Source of the DNA: UBA12478 sp964513275
GTDB taxonomy: Bacteria > Patescibacteriota > Patescibacteriia > UBA9934 > GWF2-40-263
Direction of reading: 5' to 3'
Assembly: GCA_964513275.1 (NCBI GenBank)
Contig: CAZELN010000021.1
Location: forward strand, 1-17,775
DNA length: 17,775 nt
A model generated the notes under the pieces. That model was not told the DNA's origin, did no database searches, and was given only the letters and a program-made list of their open reading frames with translations. This document shows, in pieces, positions 1 to 6,824 of the stretch. The stretch's first letter is position 1; the number at the start of each line of letters is the position of its first letter. Both the position numbers and the translations under genes were made by a program.

Positions 1-16
1 AAAGAGACTCCGGCTG

Positions 17-1318
17 TCAAGGGATCGAACGTGGCCTATTTTCGTTACGGTTGGACGAATAGGCGATCTGAACAAGCGTTCCCAAACACACAGCGGTGAG
101 ACTCAATCCTGGCCAGAGCGTCCACAGATAATGGTCAAACAACCCAATCACAAATAGAAGCACCCCCAGCGCCATGGCGAAAAGCCCGGACGAGTTCCGC
201 AGGGACGCATTTGCCAACGGGTTGAGACAAAAAATCGCATAACCAAATACCAACATCCCAAACACCCCAAGCTCCGCAAGAATCAAAAGATACGTGTTGT
301 GAATGGGCTGATACGACCAGACAGGATGTCCTGGATCTAATCTCTCCAACGTAAACGTATAAGCGCTTGGCCCAACGCCTAACAGGGGCGCTGTCCAAAA
401 CACGCTTCCAAACGTCTGGTATTGACTGGCGCGTTCTTCCAGAGAAATAACCTCTAGACGCATTGAAGGATCGAAACGCGAAAGCACCTGAGCGTGGAAA
501 AAACTCAGGGTAAACACAACAGAAACAAGTCCCAATACGAGAACCGGAAATGCGCGACGAGGAGGGAGACGCCGCTGCCAAAGCATGAACACGCATATCA
601 CCAAGCAGGAGACCAACACTCCCAACCAAGCGGATCGCGAAAACGTCACGATGAGGCTGGACCCTAACACCACACAAGCAACCAATGCTCCTGTAAGCAC
701 TTGTTGGGAGCGGATGAACCGTGTCAGCCAAGCAAGCCCCACAATCCCCAACGCCAGATAACCCCCAAAAACATTTGGATGCGGGAATGTACCGTACGCG
801 CGCAACAAACGTCCGTTTGCTGTTTCCACCACAGCGACACCCGCCGTTGCCACATCCTTCGCGGCGATGCCAAGCAAAGTCGAATCAGGACTTGATCCGT
901 GCAACACTTGGAACCAACCAACCAGGACGGGTACGATCAGTCCCAACAAAAATAGAATGAGAACCTGACGGATATTCGTCCGTACGTCGATGAGCAAAAA
1001 AAACAACAACGCCGCACCAACAACATGAACGAGATGAAACCACCCAACCCACTCCACCCGGCTCATGCCCAAAGAAAAAAACGCTGCCGCCAAGAAAAAA
1101 AAGACCGCTCGCGCCATGCGGCTGGTCTGCGGGTGTGTCTGGAGGCGTCCACGCAACAGAAACGCAAAGACGATCATCGCCTCCGTGACATACACCGATA
1201 ACACGCCATACGCAGACGGTTCACCCGAAACGTGCGCCATGGAATAAATCGCCTGTGTCTGCCAAGGCAACAAGAGAATCGACGCAAGAAAAAGAAGATG
1301 AGCAAATTTCTGAATCAT
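17..1318 (-). CDS. O-antigen ligase-like polytopic membrane protein (Wzy/WaaL family)
   Basis: A 433-residue protein made almost entirely of hydrophobic helices (about 10-11 by eye). A loop near residues 310-340 carries GVGPSAY followed by PIHNTYLLILAELG, the usual signature of the Wzy_C/O-antigen ligase family. The His of HNTYL is residue 340 and corresponds to the family's conserved loop His. By family knowledge such proteins join or polymerise undecaprenyl-linked glycans at the outer face of the membrane; the substrate here is unknown. The start ATG overlaps the stop of the upstream nucleotidyltransferase gene (ATGA), which suggests translational coupling. The gene is complete and ends 16 bases from the window edge. 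The family is confident; ligase versus polymerase cannot be told from sequence. Confidence 0.88.
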   Translation of the reverse strand: MIQKFAHLLFLASILLLPWQTQAIYSMAHVSGEPSAYGVLSVYVTEAMIVFAFLLRGRLQTHPQTSRMARAVFFFLAAAFFSLGMSRVEWVGWFHLVHVVGAALLFFLLIDVRTNIRQVLILFLLGLIVPVLVGWFQVLHGSSPDSTLLGIAAKDVATAGVAVVETANGRLLRAYGTFPHPNVFGGYLALGIVGLAWLTRFIRSQQVLTGALVACVVLGSSLIVTFSRSAWLGVLVSCLVICVFMLWQRRLPPRRAFPVLVLGLVSVVFTLSFFHAQVLSRFDPSMRLEVISLEERASQYQTFGSVFWTAPLLGVGPSAYTFTLERLDPGHPVWSYQPIHNTYLLILAELGVFGMLVFGYAIFCLNPLANASLRNSSGLFAMALGVLLFVIGLFDHYLWTLWPGLSLTAVCLGTLVQIAYSSNRNENRPRSIP

Positions 1319-2238
1319 AAATGTTTCGCAAGAAGAATCTCGAACTGGTCGCGATAATGCGCCCGTCGGTCATTCTCATGAAATTTCAGCATCTCATCTG
1401 TCACCACGACGCGCGAATCCAGGTTGGCAAGCTCACGCAGGTGGACGGGAAGTCGGTTACGCTGAAACCATCGAAAGAGTGGCTCAGTGACTCTCCACTG
1501 TAGTGGAAGTCTTGGAACAAAACGTGGTTGATGTCGACGATGGCTTGAGCGCGGCAGGGCGTTGGGTAGACTGCGCGAAACCCATCGATTCTGTGATTGC
1601 AACCTCGCCAAACTCCCGTCGCGGTCAAGGATTGGAACAAGTGAACGAACCCAAAAAGCCATATAATAATCCCGTGGCAGGCACAACTCCTCAAGGTTCA
1701 ATTTCTCGGTCGTTGAAAAAAAACTAAAACAGAATGGATCCCGTACGTTCGAAGACTGATCCTGCGATGGTCGTCGACCTAAAAAGAGAAACGGTATGAC
1801 CAACCAAAACCTTGACGACCAAATATGGCCGGGACGCGTCACGATATAGAGATCGATGTCACTGTGTTTTGTGGTCGACCACCACGCCAGCGTATTGCCC
1901 GCCGCAACCGCGCGGACACCAGGCAAGAGAGAAAAATAATGGGCAGCGCGGCGCAGCACACGGAACTTTCGTTCGGCATCCAGAAAGCGTTCTTGTCGAC
2001 CCACAACGAGCTTTTCAACTTCTGATCCCTTGAGCGCATAAAAGCCATTGAATGTCTCTAACTTCTCTTGCAGCCAAAGGTTTCGCTCCAAAATCGCGTA
2101 AATTTCTGCAAGCCCATACGCCCGCTCGGGCTTGAGCAACCACTTCCAAATCTCAAAAACGGTCAATGGATAAGAAAACAATGAAAACCAAAGGATCGTC
2201 CGTAGGATCGATTGTTCTAGATCCGTTCGCGCTCCCAT
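1315..2238 (-). CDS. Nucleotidyltransferase-fold protein with winged-helix-like N-terminus
   Basis: 307 residues from the ATG at 2238. The N-terminal part (about residues 8-75, with YPLTVFEIWKWL and GFYALKG) resembles a winged-helix domain. It is followed by a polymerase-beta-like nucleotidyltransferase core: AAGNTLAWW (residues 112-120) and SDIDLYIV with Asp127 and Asp129 as likely metal ligands. The family G-S pair is G-N here. A hydrophobic stretch (FWLVIPFLFLG) follows. The frame stays open upstream to 2322, but that part overlaps yidC, so the later start 11 nt after the yidC stop is preferred. The stop overlaps the next gene by ATGA. Substrate unknown; the neighbour suggests, but does not prove, a link to surface glycans. 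I recall similar proteins as uncharacterised in CPR genomes. Confidence 0.75.
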   Translation of the reverse strand: MGARTDLEQSILRTILWFSLFSYPLTVFEIWKWLLKPERAYGLAEIYAILERNLWLQEKLETFNGFYALKGSEVEKLVVGRQERFLDAERKFRVLRRAAHYFSLLPGVRAVAAGNTLAWWSTTKHSDIDLYIVTRPGHIWSSRFWLVIPFLFLGRRPSQDQSSNVRDPFCFSFFSTTEKLNLEELCLPRDYYMAFWVRSLVPILDRDGSLARLQSQNRWVSRSLPNALPRSSHRRHQPRFVPRLPLQWRVTEPLFRWFQRNRLPVHLRELANLDSRVVVTDEMLKFHENDRRAHYRDQFEILLAKHL

Positions 2239-2246
2239 ATAGGAGC
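2231..2246 (-). repeat. Small inverted repeat enclosing the nucleotidyltransferase start codon
   Basis: On the minus strand GCTCC and GGAGC form a 5-bp GC-rich inverted repeat with the six-base loop TATATG. The ATG of the loop is the chosen start codon. No Shine-Dalgarno sequence is visible. It may be chance, or a structure that presents the start codon. Confidence 0.4.
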
Positions 2247-2249
2247 ATC

Positions 2250-2978
2250 TTACTTGCCTTCTCGAATCTTTGAAAACACGAACTGCTGTTGCAAAATTGA
2301 AACGATGTTTACCGTAACCCAATAGAGCGTCAGTCCAGCTGGAAGCGTGGCTCCGATCACGACCGTAATGACAGGCATGAACATGAGCATCGATTTATTC
2401 ATGGAAGCAAGCATGGTCTCATCCAACGCCCCCTTTTTCCCGATAACTTGTTTGGGCGGACGCTTAGTGATGAGCATTCGCGTCTGCATAAACTGGAAGT
2501 ATCCGGCCAAAACCGCCAGATAAAGACTTGCCACAGATAAATCGATCACCCCAAAAAAAATATGATTGATTTCTCCTGGGTTAGAGACAAACGGATACAA
2601 TTCAAGCAACGTCTGCTCACCAAAACCCGCTAAAAGGACGCGATAGAGGGCAATCAAAATAGGAAGCTGAACTAAGAGTGGAAGACACGAGGCTAGTGGA
2701 TTGACTTTCTCTTTCTGATAAAGCTCCATCATGGCCTTAGCAAGCGCTTCGCGGTCGTCTGCGTGTTTACTCTTCAATTCCTCAATCTTCGGCTGAAGCT
2801 CCTGCATCGCTTTTTGTGAGCGAAGCGATTGACTCATGAACGGCCAGAGAATGAGTTTAATGAGGACGGTAAGGGCAATAATCGCAAACCCAATGTCCGA
2901 TCCTGGCAAAATGTTGTAAAGGAACACTAAGAGGTTGAAGATGGGGACAGAAAGAATCGTGTGAAAAAATTCACCCAT
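2250..2978 (-). CDS. yidC: YidC/Oxa1/Alb3 membrane protein insertase (short form)
   Basis: 242 residues, the short form without the large periplasmic domain of Gram-negative YidC and without a lipobox. About five hydrophobic segments are visible. A cytoplasmic charged hairpin (about residues 50-90; SLRSQKAMQELQPKIEELK) is followed by EKVNPLASCLPLLVQLPI, which is diagnostic of the family. The last helix region has LPAGLTLYWVTVNI. YidC inserts membrane proteins alone or with SecYEG. The positive residue in the substrate groove of TM1, usually Arg, is Lys41 here (TVLIKLILWP). It starts 2 nt after the nusA stop. The usual rpmH-rnpA-yidC-jag neighbourhood is absent. Confidence 0.95.
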   Translation of the reverse strand: MGEFFHTILSVPIFNLLVFLYNILPGSDIGFAIIALTVLIKLILWPFMSQSLRSQKAMQELQPKIEELKSKHADDREALAKAMMELYQKEKVNPLASCLPLLVQLPILIALYRVLLAGFGEQTLLELYPFVSNPGEINHIFFGVIDLSVASLYLAVLAGYFQFMQTRMLITKRPPKQVIGKKGALDETMLASMNKSMLMFMPVITVVIGATLPAGLTLYWVTVNIVSILQQQFVFSKIREGK

Positions 2979-2980
2979 AC

Positions 2981-4234
2981 TTACTCGGTAACGTTTCTGG
3001 CGTTCTCATCCTGAGAAGATCCCTCCTCCACAGGCGCTTCGCTTGGTGTCGTCGGGATGACATGGGTGAGTTCATCACCCGAGATATTAATCTTCCATCC
3101 TGTAAGTTTGGCGGCCAAACGCACATTTTGCCCACCCTTACCAATCGCCAGCGAGAGCTGATCCTCTTTAACTTTCACAAATGCTGCTTTCTCGTCAGGC
3201 CGCAATTCAAGCGCCGTAATTTTTGCTGGAGAGAGCGCGTTGATAATGAACTCACGTGGATCCTCGCTCCACTCAACAATATCAATTTTTTCTCCGCCCA
3301 ACTCCGCGATAATCGTTTGGATACGTGTCCCGCGTTGACCAATACACGCGCCGATCGGATCAATGCTGTTTTCCGAAGTGGTAACAGCCACTTTCGATCG
3401 CGATCCTGCCTCGCGGGCAATGCCCTTGATCTCAACCGACCCCTCTGACACTTCAGGGATCTCAAATTCAAACAACGTGCGTACCATCTCCTCACTAGTG
3501 CGCGAAACAAGAATCTCGGGCCCTTTCGTAGTAAGACCGACTTGTTTCACGAACACCTTAATGCGATCACCCGGATTATATCGCTCCGAAGGGATCTGAT
3601 CTTCTGAACGCATCACTCCCGTCGTGCGACCCAAATCTACCAGCACAATGCGGCCTTCGCGGCGCTGTACCGTCCCATTCATGATCGTCCCTTCGTGTTC
3701 CTTAAATTCGCTAAAAATGACCTCCCGTTCAGCTTCGCGTAACTTTTGTGTAATGACCTGCTTGGCCGTCATAGCTGCCATGCGTCCGAATTCTCCAGGA
3801 GTCGGCATTTCCGTTCGGATGATATCTCCAACCTTTGCTCCCATCTTGAGCACTTGGGCTTCCGAAACCATGATGTCCGTCTTGGGATTAAACCGCGGTC
3901 CAAATTCTTCTTCCATGGTCACAGAGGAAACGTCCTGGCCATTTTTCCGTGCCTCTTCGCATTGCACAGCAAGAGCCTCTACGCGCATTTTCCGCTCTTC
4001 CTCCAATCGATCAAGTTCTGCTAAGTCCATATCTTCCACAACCGTCTTCACGTCAAACACCCGAGATTGTGCGGTCGCAGGATTAAACTCGACTTCGATG
4101 TTGCTGTTCTTATCGCCAAAATCTTTGCGATAAGCGGCCGCAAGCGCGGACTGGACGGCATCGATAACGGACTCGTAGGCGAGACCTTTTTCTTCACAAA
4201 TCTGACGAATGGCTTGTTCAATAGGAGATGACAT
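2981..4234 (-). CDS. nusA: Transcription termination/antitermination factor NusA
   Basis: 417 residues from the ATG at 4234. This start puts SPIEQAIRQICEEKGL at the family's normal N-terminus; the open frame continues to 4294, but that part overlaps yraN and runs through a hairpin. Domain order: N-terminal RNA-polymerase-binding domain (about 1-140), S1 domain (about 180-245, EGTIMNGTVQRREGRIVLVD), KH1 (IGQRG at 298-302), KH2 (IGKGG at 364-368), and a short acidic tail. NusA binds RNA polymerase and modulates pausing and intrinsic termination. The N-terminal domain carries a charged insertion at about residues 72-118 compared with the usual layout. The common partners rimP and infB are not adjacent; yraN and yidC are. 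Confidence 0.96.
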   Translation of the reverse strand: MSSPIEQAIRQICEEKGLAYESVIDAVQSALAAAYRKDFGDKNSNIEVEFNPATAQSRVFDVKTVVEDMDLAELDRLEEERKMRVEALAVQCEEARKNGQDVSSVTMEEEFGPRFNPKTDIMVSEAQVLKMGAKVGDIIRTEMPTPGEFGRMAAMTAKQVITQKLREAEREVIFSEFKEHEGTIMNGTVQRREGRIVLVDLGRTTGVMRSEDQIPSERYNPGDRIKVFVKQVGLTTKGPEILVSRTSEEMVRTLFEFEIPEVSEGSVEIKGIAREAGSRSKVAVTTSENSIDPIGACIGQRGTRIQTIIAELGGEKIDIVEWSEDPREFIINALSPAKITALELRPDEKAAFVKVKEDQLSLAIGKGGQNVRLAAKLTGWKINISGDELTHVIPTTPSEAPVEEGSSQDENARNVTE

Positions 4235-4248
4235 AGGTGTTTCAACAA

Positions 4249-4275
4249 AGAAACCCGTCTTAGCGACAGGTTTCT
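4249..4275 (-). terminator. Hairpin between yraN and nusA (attenuator or intrinsic terminator)
   Basis: On the minus strand an 11-bp stem is formed by AGAAACCUGUC and GACGGGUUUCU with the five-base loop GCUAA. The only non-Watson-Crick pair is a U-G wobble, which would be a C-A mismatch in RNA from the other strand, so the structure favours minus-strand RNA. It is followed by UUUGUU, an imperfect U-tract, and lies 14 nt before the nusA ATG. It could be a leaky terminator or attenuator controlling nusA and the genes behind it. Confidence 0.65.
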
Positions 4276-4287
4276 GATGAGCCAACA

Positions 4288-4659
4288 CTACCAAAAGCGC
4301 TCGGGAATGTCAATGTTTTTGATGTGGGTAATCTTGGGAGGAGACTCATGAAACTCGATAGCAACGACATCAATCCGCCAAGGAGACTCTGTGCGTTTCT
4401 TCTCAAGGAGATAACTTTGGGCGACGCGCAAGATATGTCCAATCTTCTGCGGCGTCACTGAGTCCTCTGGATACCCAAATACGGAAGAAGATCTGGTCTT
4501 CACCTCAACAAAAACGACCTCCTCGCCATCTTGGCAAATGAGGTCGATTTCTCCAAAGGGTTTTTTGTACTGACACTCAATGACAGACAAACCCTGCGAC
4601 TGTAAAAAATCGGCGGCTCGCTTCTCGCCCGTATTCCCCAAACGCCTCCGTGTGTCCAT
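4288..4659 (-). CDS. yraN: YraN family protein (UPF0102), predicted nuclease fold
   Basis: 123 residues from the ATG at 4659, the start that matches the family N-terminus (DTRRRLGNTGEKRAADFL). The core GEIDLICQDGEEVVFVEVKTRSS holds the GEIDLI-x(n)-FVEVKTR pattern, which resembles the restriction-endonuclease-like (PD-D/ExK) active site shared with Holliday-junction resolvase-type folds. The biochemical role of the family is not firmly established. The ORF stays open upstream to 4737, but that overlaps the preceding membrane-protein gene, which ends one base before the chosen start. No clear ribosome-binding site is visible, so coupling to the upstream gene is likely. Confidence 0.9.
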   Translation of the reverse strand: MDTRRRLGNTGEKRAADFLQSQGLSVIECQYKKPFGEIDLICQDGEEVVFVEVKTRSSSVFGYPEDSVTPQKIGHILRVAQSYLLEKKRTESPWRIDVVAIEFHESPPKITHIKNIDIPERFW

Positions 4660-4660
4660 A

Positions 4661-5071
4661 TTAGCGCCGATGTTGGTGAGGAAGATATTTTCCTTGTTCG
4701 CGCAAATGCTGTTCACGGGCGCGCTTCGCTGGAACATCTCGTTTCACATACCGAACCAGAAAAAATACCCACACGGCCGTCACCACGATCCAGACAGGAT
4801 ACCAAAATCTCGCGCCAAACAGTTGAATCTCCTCAAAACTGAAAAAATAGAGGAGAACGCCCAACAAACCCATGACCACCAAAAGTGTTGAAATGCGATT
4901 GCCGATCTCTTTTTTGTATCGAGCAGAACCTTTGCGGTCGACCACCATGCGGCCAATAATACCCAGAATAAAAATGGCGACAAAAAATCCAAAGACGATC
5001 GACCCAAGCAATCCTCCGACTTCCGGAGGTTGGAGCGTGAGCCAGTACATTGGTTGCAACAAAGATGACAT
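4661..5071 (-). CDS. Small membrane protein, three predicted helices
   Basis: 136 residues with hydrophobic segments at about 20-42, 62-80 and 88-107, and a very basic C-terminal tail (KRDVPAKRAREQHLREQGK), which by the positive-inside rule should lie in the cytoplasm. No signature that I can tie to a function. A GAGG sits four bases before the ATG at 5071. An alternative start at Met8 (5050) exists, but it has no better ribosome-binding site. It lies between another small membrane protein and yraN in the same transcription direction. Confidence 0.72.
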   Translation of the reverse strand: MSSLLQPMYWLTLQPPEVGGLLGSIVFGFFVAIFILGIIGRMVVDRKGSARYKKEIGNRISTLLVVMGLLGVLLYFFSFEEIQLFGARFWYPVWIVVTAVWVFFLVRYVKRDVPAKRAREQHLREQGKYLPHQHRR

Positions 5072-5105
5072 AGCGCCTCGAGCCTAACAAAGCCTGGGTG
5101 CGGGA

Positions 5106-5363
5106 TCAAGTGTCTGTGTGGGTAAGAAGTCCCGCGAAGTTTTCCAAAATCCCAGAAATAACGTTCGTTGCGACAAAAATTCCAGTGAATGTAATAGCAA
5201 TCCCAAGAAGTTTGTAGAAAAATCGCGATCCGCCTGGGCCAAATTTTTCCTCAGCAAACGGAACGGCTCCAAACCAGGACAGCACCACATCCGTCTTTTT
5301 TACCATCAAAAATCCTACAACCATGATGGCAAGCCCGAGCGGAATACGGATAAATGGAGACAT
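5106..5363 (-). CDS. Small membrane protein, two predicted helices
   Basis: 85 residues with hydrophobic segments at about 7-22 and 50-72, joined by a loop containing LSWFGAVPFAEEKFGPGGSRFFYK. The Gly/Phe-rich loop and overall layout are reminiscent of small uncharacterised membrane proteins in CPR genomes, but I cannot give a function. It is the first protein gene after tRNA-Val, whose 3' end lies 15 bases upstream, so the two may share a transcript. No Shine-Dalgarno sequence is visible before the ATG. Confidence 0.62.
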   Translation of the reverse strand: MSPFIRIPLGLAIMVVGFLMVKKTDVVLSWFGAVPFAEEKFGPGGSRFFYKLLGIAITFTGIFVATNVISGILENFAGLLTHTDT

Positions 5364-5378
5364 ACGGACAAAGTTTTC

Positions 5379-5455
<77 letters not shown>

Positions 5456-5470
5456 TCATAAAGATTTTGT

Positions 5471-5504
5471 ACAAAAGACCCCTTCATGCGAACGGGTCTT
5501 TTGT
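5471..5504 (-). terminator. Terminator-type hairpin between the two tRNA genes
   Basis: A perfect 11-bp inverted repeat, ACAAAAGACCC and GGGTCTTTTGT, with a 12-base loop. It has the A-rich/GC/T-rich layout of a (bidirectional) intrinsic terminator. Its outermost base is the final A of the encoded CCA of tRNA-Leu, so the terminator begins inside the tRNA 3' end. It would end the tRNA-Leu transcript only 15 bases before tRNA-Val. Confidence 0.8.
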
Positions 5505-5589
5505 GGTGCGCGGGAGAGGACTTGAACCTCCACGACCTTGCGGTCACCAGCCCCTCAAGCTGGCGTGGCTACCATTACACCACCCGCGC
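5504..5589 (-). tRNA. tRNA-Leu (anticodon GAG)
   Basis: 86 nt on the minus strand. Acceptor GCGCGGG pairs with CCCGCGC. The anticodon stem CCAGC/GCTGG encloses loop TTGAGGG with anticodon GAG. The long variable arm GACC-GCAA-GGTC (a GNRA tetraloop) marks it as class II. The T-arm is GGAGG TTCAAGT CCTCT. Discriminator A and an encoded CCA are present. It reads Leu CUC/CUU codons. It follows the DAG-kinase-like gene by 47 bases. Confidence 0.97.
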
Positions 5590-5636
5590 AGATGATTGCG
5601 CCAAGATCATACAGGAGAAGATTTTCTCTGGCAATG

Positions 5637-6374
5637 TTAGAATACCCGCGCCTTGCCGGTGATCACTTTGAGCAAAAGCGGTTCGATCCCGATATCAAAT
5701 CGAGTGGACTTCATCTCCTCCCCATCGACAAACAGCGAGATCGGATTATCAGAACGGATGGCCATGCTCTTGAGAGGCAACACGCTTTCCTTCAATTGGG
5801 TCTTTCCAAAAATCCCCCATCCTTTTTTAACCGCGGCACGGATGACCGCTTCAAACCTCCCATCGCAAGGATCTGTTTGATCATCCAAATTGCGAATTTC
5901 GAGATTCGCTTGTCGAACCATACTTGTCACACGAAACTTGTCTTCACACGTAATCTCCGCACGAAAATTTGGCATGGAAAGCATCGTCACAAACCGACGT
6001 CCATTCACGGTTCCCACATCAATGCTCTCCACGCGCCGCGCGGAAAGCACATCACAGGCGGCCACGCCTTCGGGAATTCCCATCATGCGAGCCAACTCAT
6101 TATGTGGTCCGATCGGAATAATCCCTAACACAACCTTGTTATCCGCAACCACGTCGATCGCTTTGCGAACGGTTTCGTCATTCCCCACAACCACAATCGT
6201 TGTCACCCCGCGGTCGATCTCATCACGAATCATTTCTTCCGCATTGCGAAACAGCGCCAACCGCGAAACCTTCCCAGCGATTCCCAAGTCGGTCAACCTA
6301 TTCTCAATCTTCAAAAGTTCCCGCTCAAAGCGCTTATTCTCTTGGATGAATTCATCGTAGAGATAACAGTACAC
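5637..6374 (-). CDS. Diacylglycerol/lipid kinase-like protein with variant glycine motif
   Basis: 245 residues starting at a GTG codon, whose N-terminus MYCYLYDEFIQ agrees with relatives I recall from CPR genomes. The fold signature is VVVGNDETVRKAIDVV (residues 61-76), then LGIIPIGPHNELARMMGIP (83-101). These occupy the places of GGDGT and P-x-GTGND in the DAG kinase/NAD kinase superfamily. The Asp of GGDGT is kept (Asp66), but two glycines are replaced. The C-terminal half (residues 115-245) resembles the beta-sandwich half of lipid kinases. If active it would phosphorylate a lipid at the membrane; an altered substrate or loss of activity is possible. It follows bactofilin by 24 nt with no visible ribosome-binding site. 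Confidence 0.78.
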   Translation of the reverse strand: MYCYLYDEFIQENKRFERELLKIENRLTDLGIAGKVSRLALFRNAEEMIRDEIDRGVTTIVVVGNDETVRKAIDVVADNKVVLGIIPIGPHNELARMMGIPEGVAACDVLSARRVESIDVGTVNGRRFVTMLSMPNFRAEITCEDKFRVTSMVRQANLEIRNLDDQTDPCDGRFEAVIRAAVKKGWGIFGKTQLKESVLPLKSMAIRSDNPISLFVDGEEMKSTRFDIGIEPLLLKVITGKARVF

Positions 6375-6398
6375 AGGTGAAGAGGTGACGAAGGTAGA

Positions 6399-6806
6399 TT
6401 AGGTGGTTAGTTCTTCTTCATCTACCTTTTTTCCCTTTGCACCCTTTCCGTCTTCTCCCATACTGATCCTCCCGTTGACCTGTGCCCCAGCGGCGACAGA
6501 AATGCGTCCCGTCACAATGTCCCCTTTCACCTGGGACGTCGCGAGCAATTCAAGCATGTCCGTCGCAAAAATATTTCCCACCACTTCCCCGGCCACAACA
6601 GCGCTCTTCGCTTTCACGTCGGCATGAATCTTCGCTGTCTCCCCAATGGAAAGCGCGCTCAACGTTTCGACCGAACCTGCCACTTCACCGTCAATCGTCA
6701 CATCCCCCTGTGAATGAAAGTCTCCCTCAACACGAACCCCCTGGGCGATGATCGTCTCGCCACTGGCTTGATTTGACATAACAGGCTTCTGTTTATCCTT
6801 AAACAT
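6399..6806 (-). CDS. Bactofilin (polymer-forming cytoskeletal protein)
   Basis: 135 residues. The central part (about 17-118) is a chain of short hydrophobic/Gly repeats such as TIIAQGVRVEGDFHSQGDVTIDG and GRISVAAGAQVNG, the right-handed beta-helix pattern of bactofilins. Flanking tails are charged: FKDKQKP at the front, and GKGAKGKKVDEEEL at the end. Bactofilins polymerise without nucleotide and scaffold cell-wall or envelope processes at the inner membrane. The gene starts 18 nt after the argS stop and precedes the lipid-kinase-like gene in the same direction. Confidence 0.93.
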   Translation of the reverse strand: MFKDKQKPVMSNQASGETIIAQGVRVEGDFHSQGDVTIDGEVAGSVETLSALSIGETAKIHADVKAKSAVVAGEVVGNIFATDMLELLATSQVKGDIVTGRISVAAGAQVNGRISMGEDGKGAKGKKVDEEELTT

Positions 6807-6824
6807 AGATGTGCTTGATCTTAT

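Noticed and set aside
3624..4133. 169-codon plus-strand open frame
   Set aside because: A Ser/Arg/Thr-rich mirror of nusA, with no motif or ribosome-binding site.
4235..4294. Longer NusA start overlapping yraN
   Set aside because: It would translate through the hairpin and adds residues absent from the family.
4660..4737. Longer YraN start
   Set aside because: It overlaps the upstream membrane-protein gene in another frame; the family N-terminus fits the ATG at 4659.
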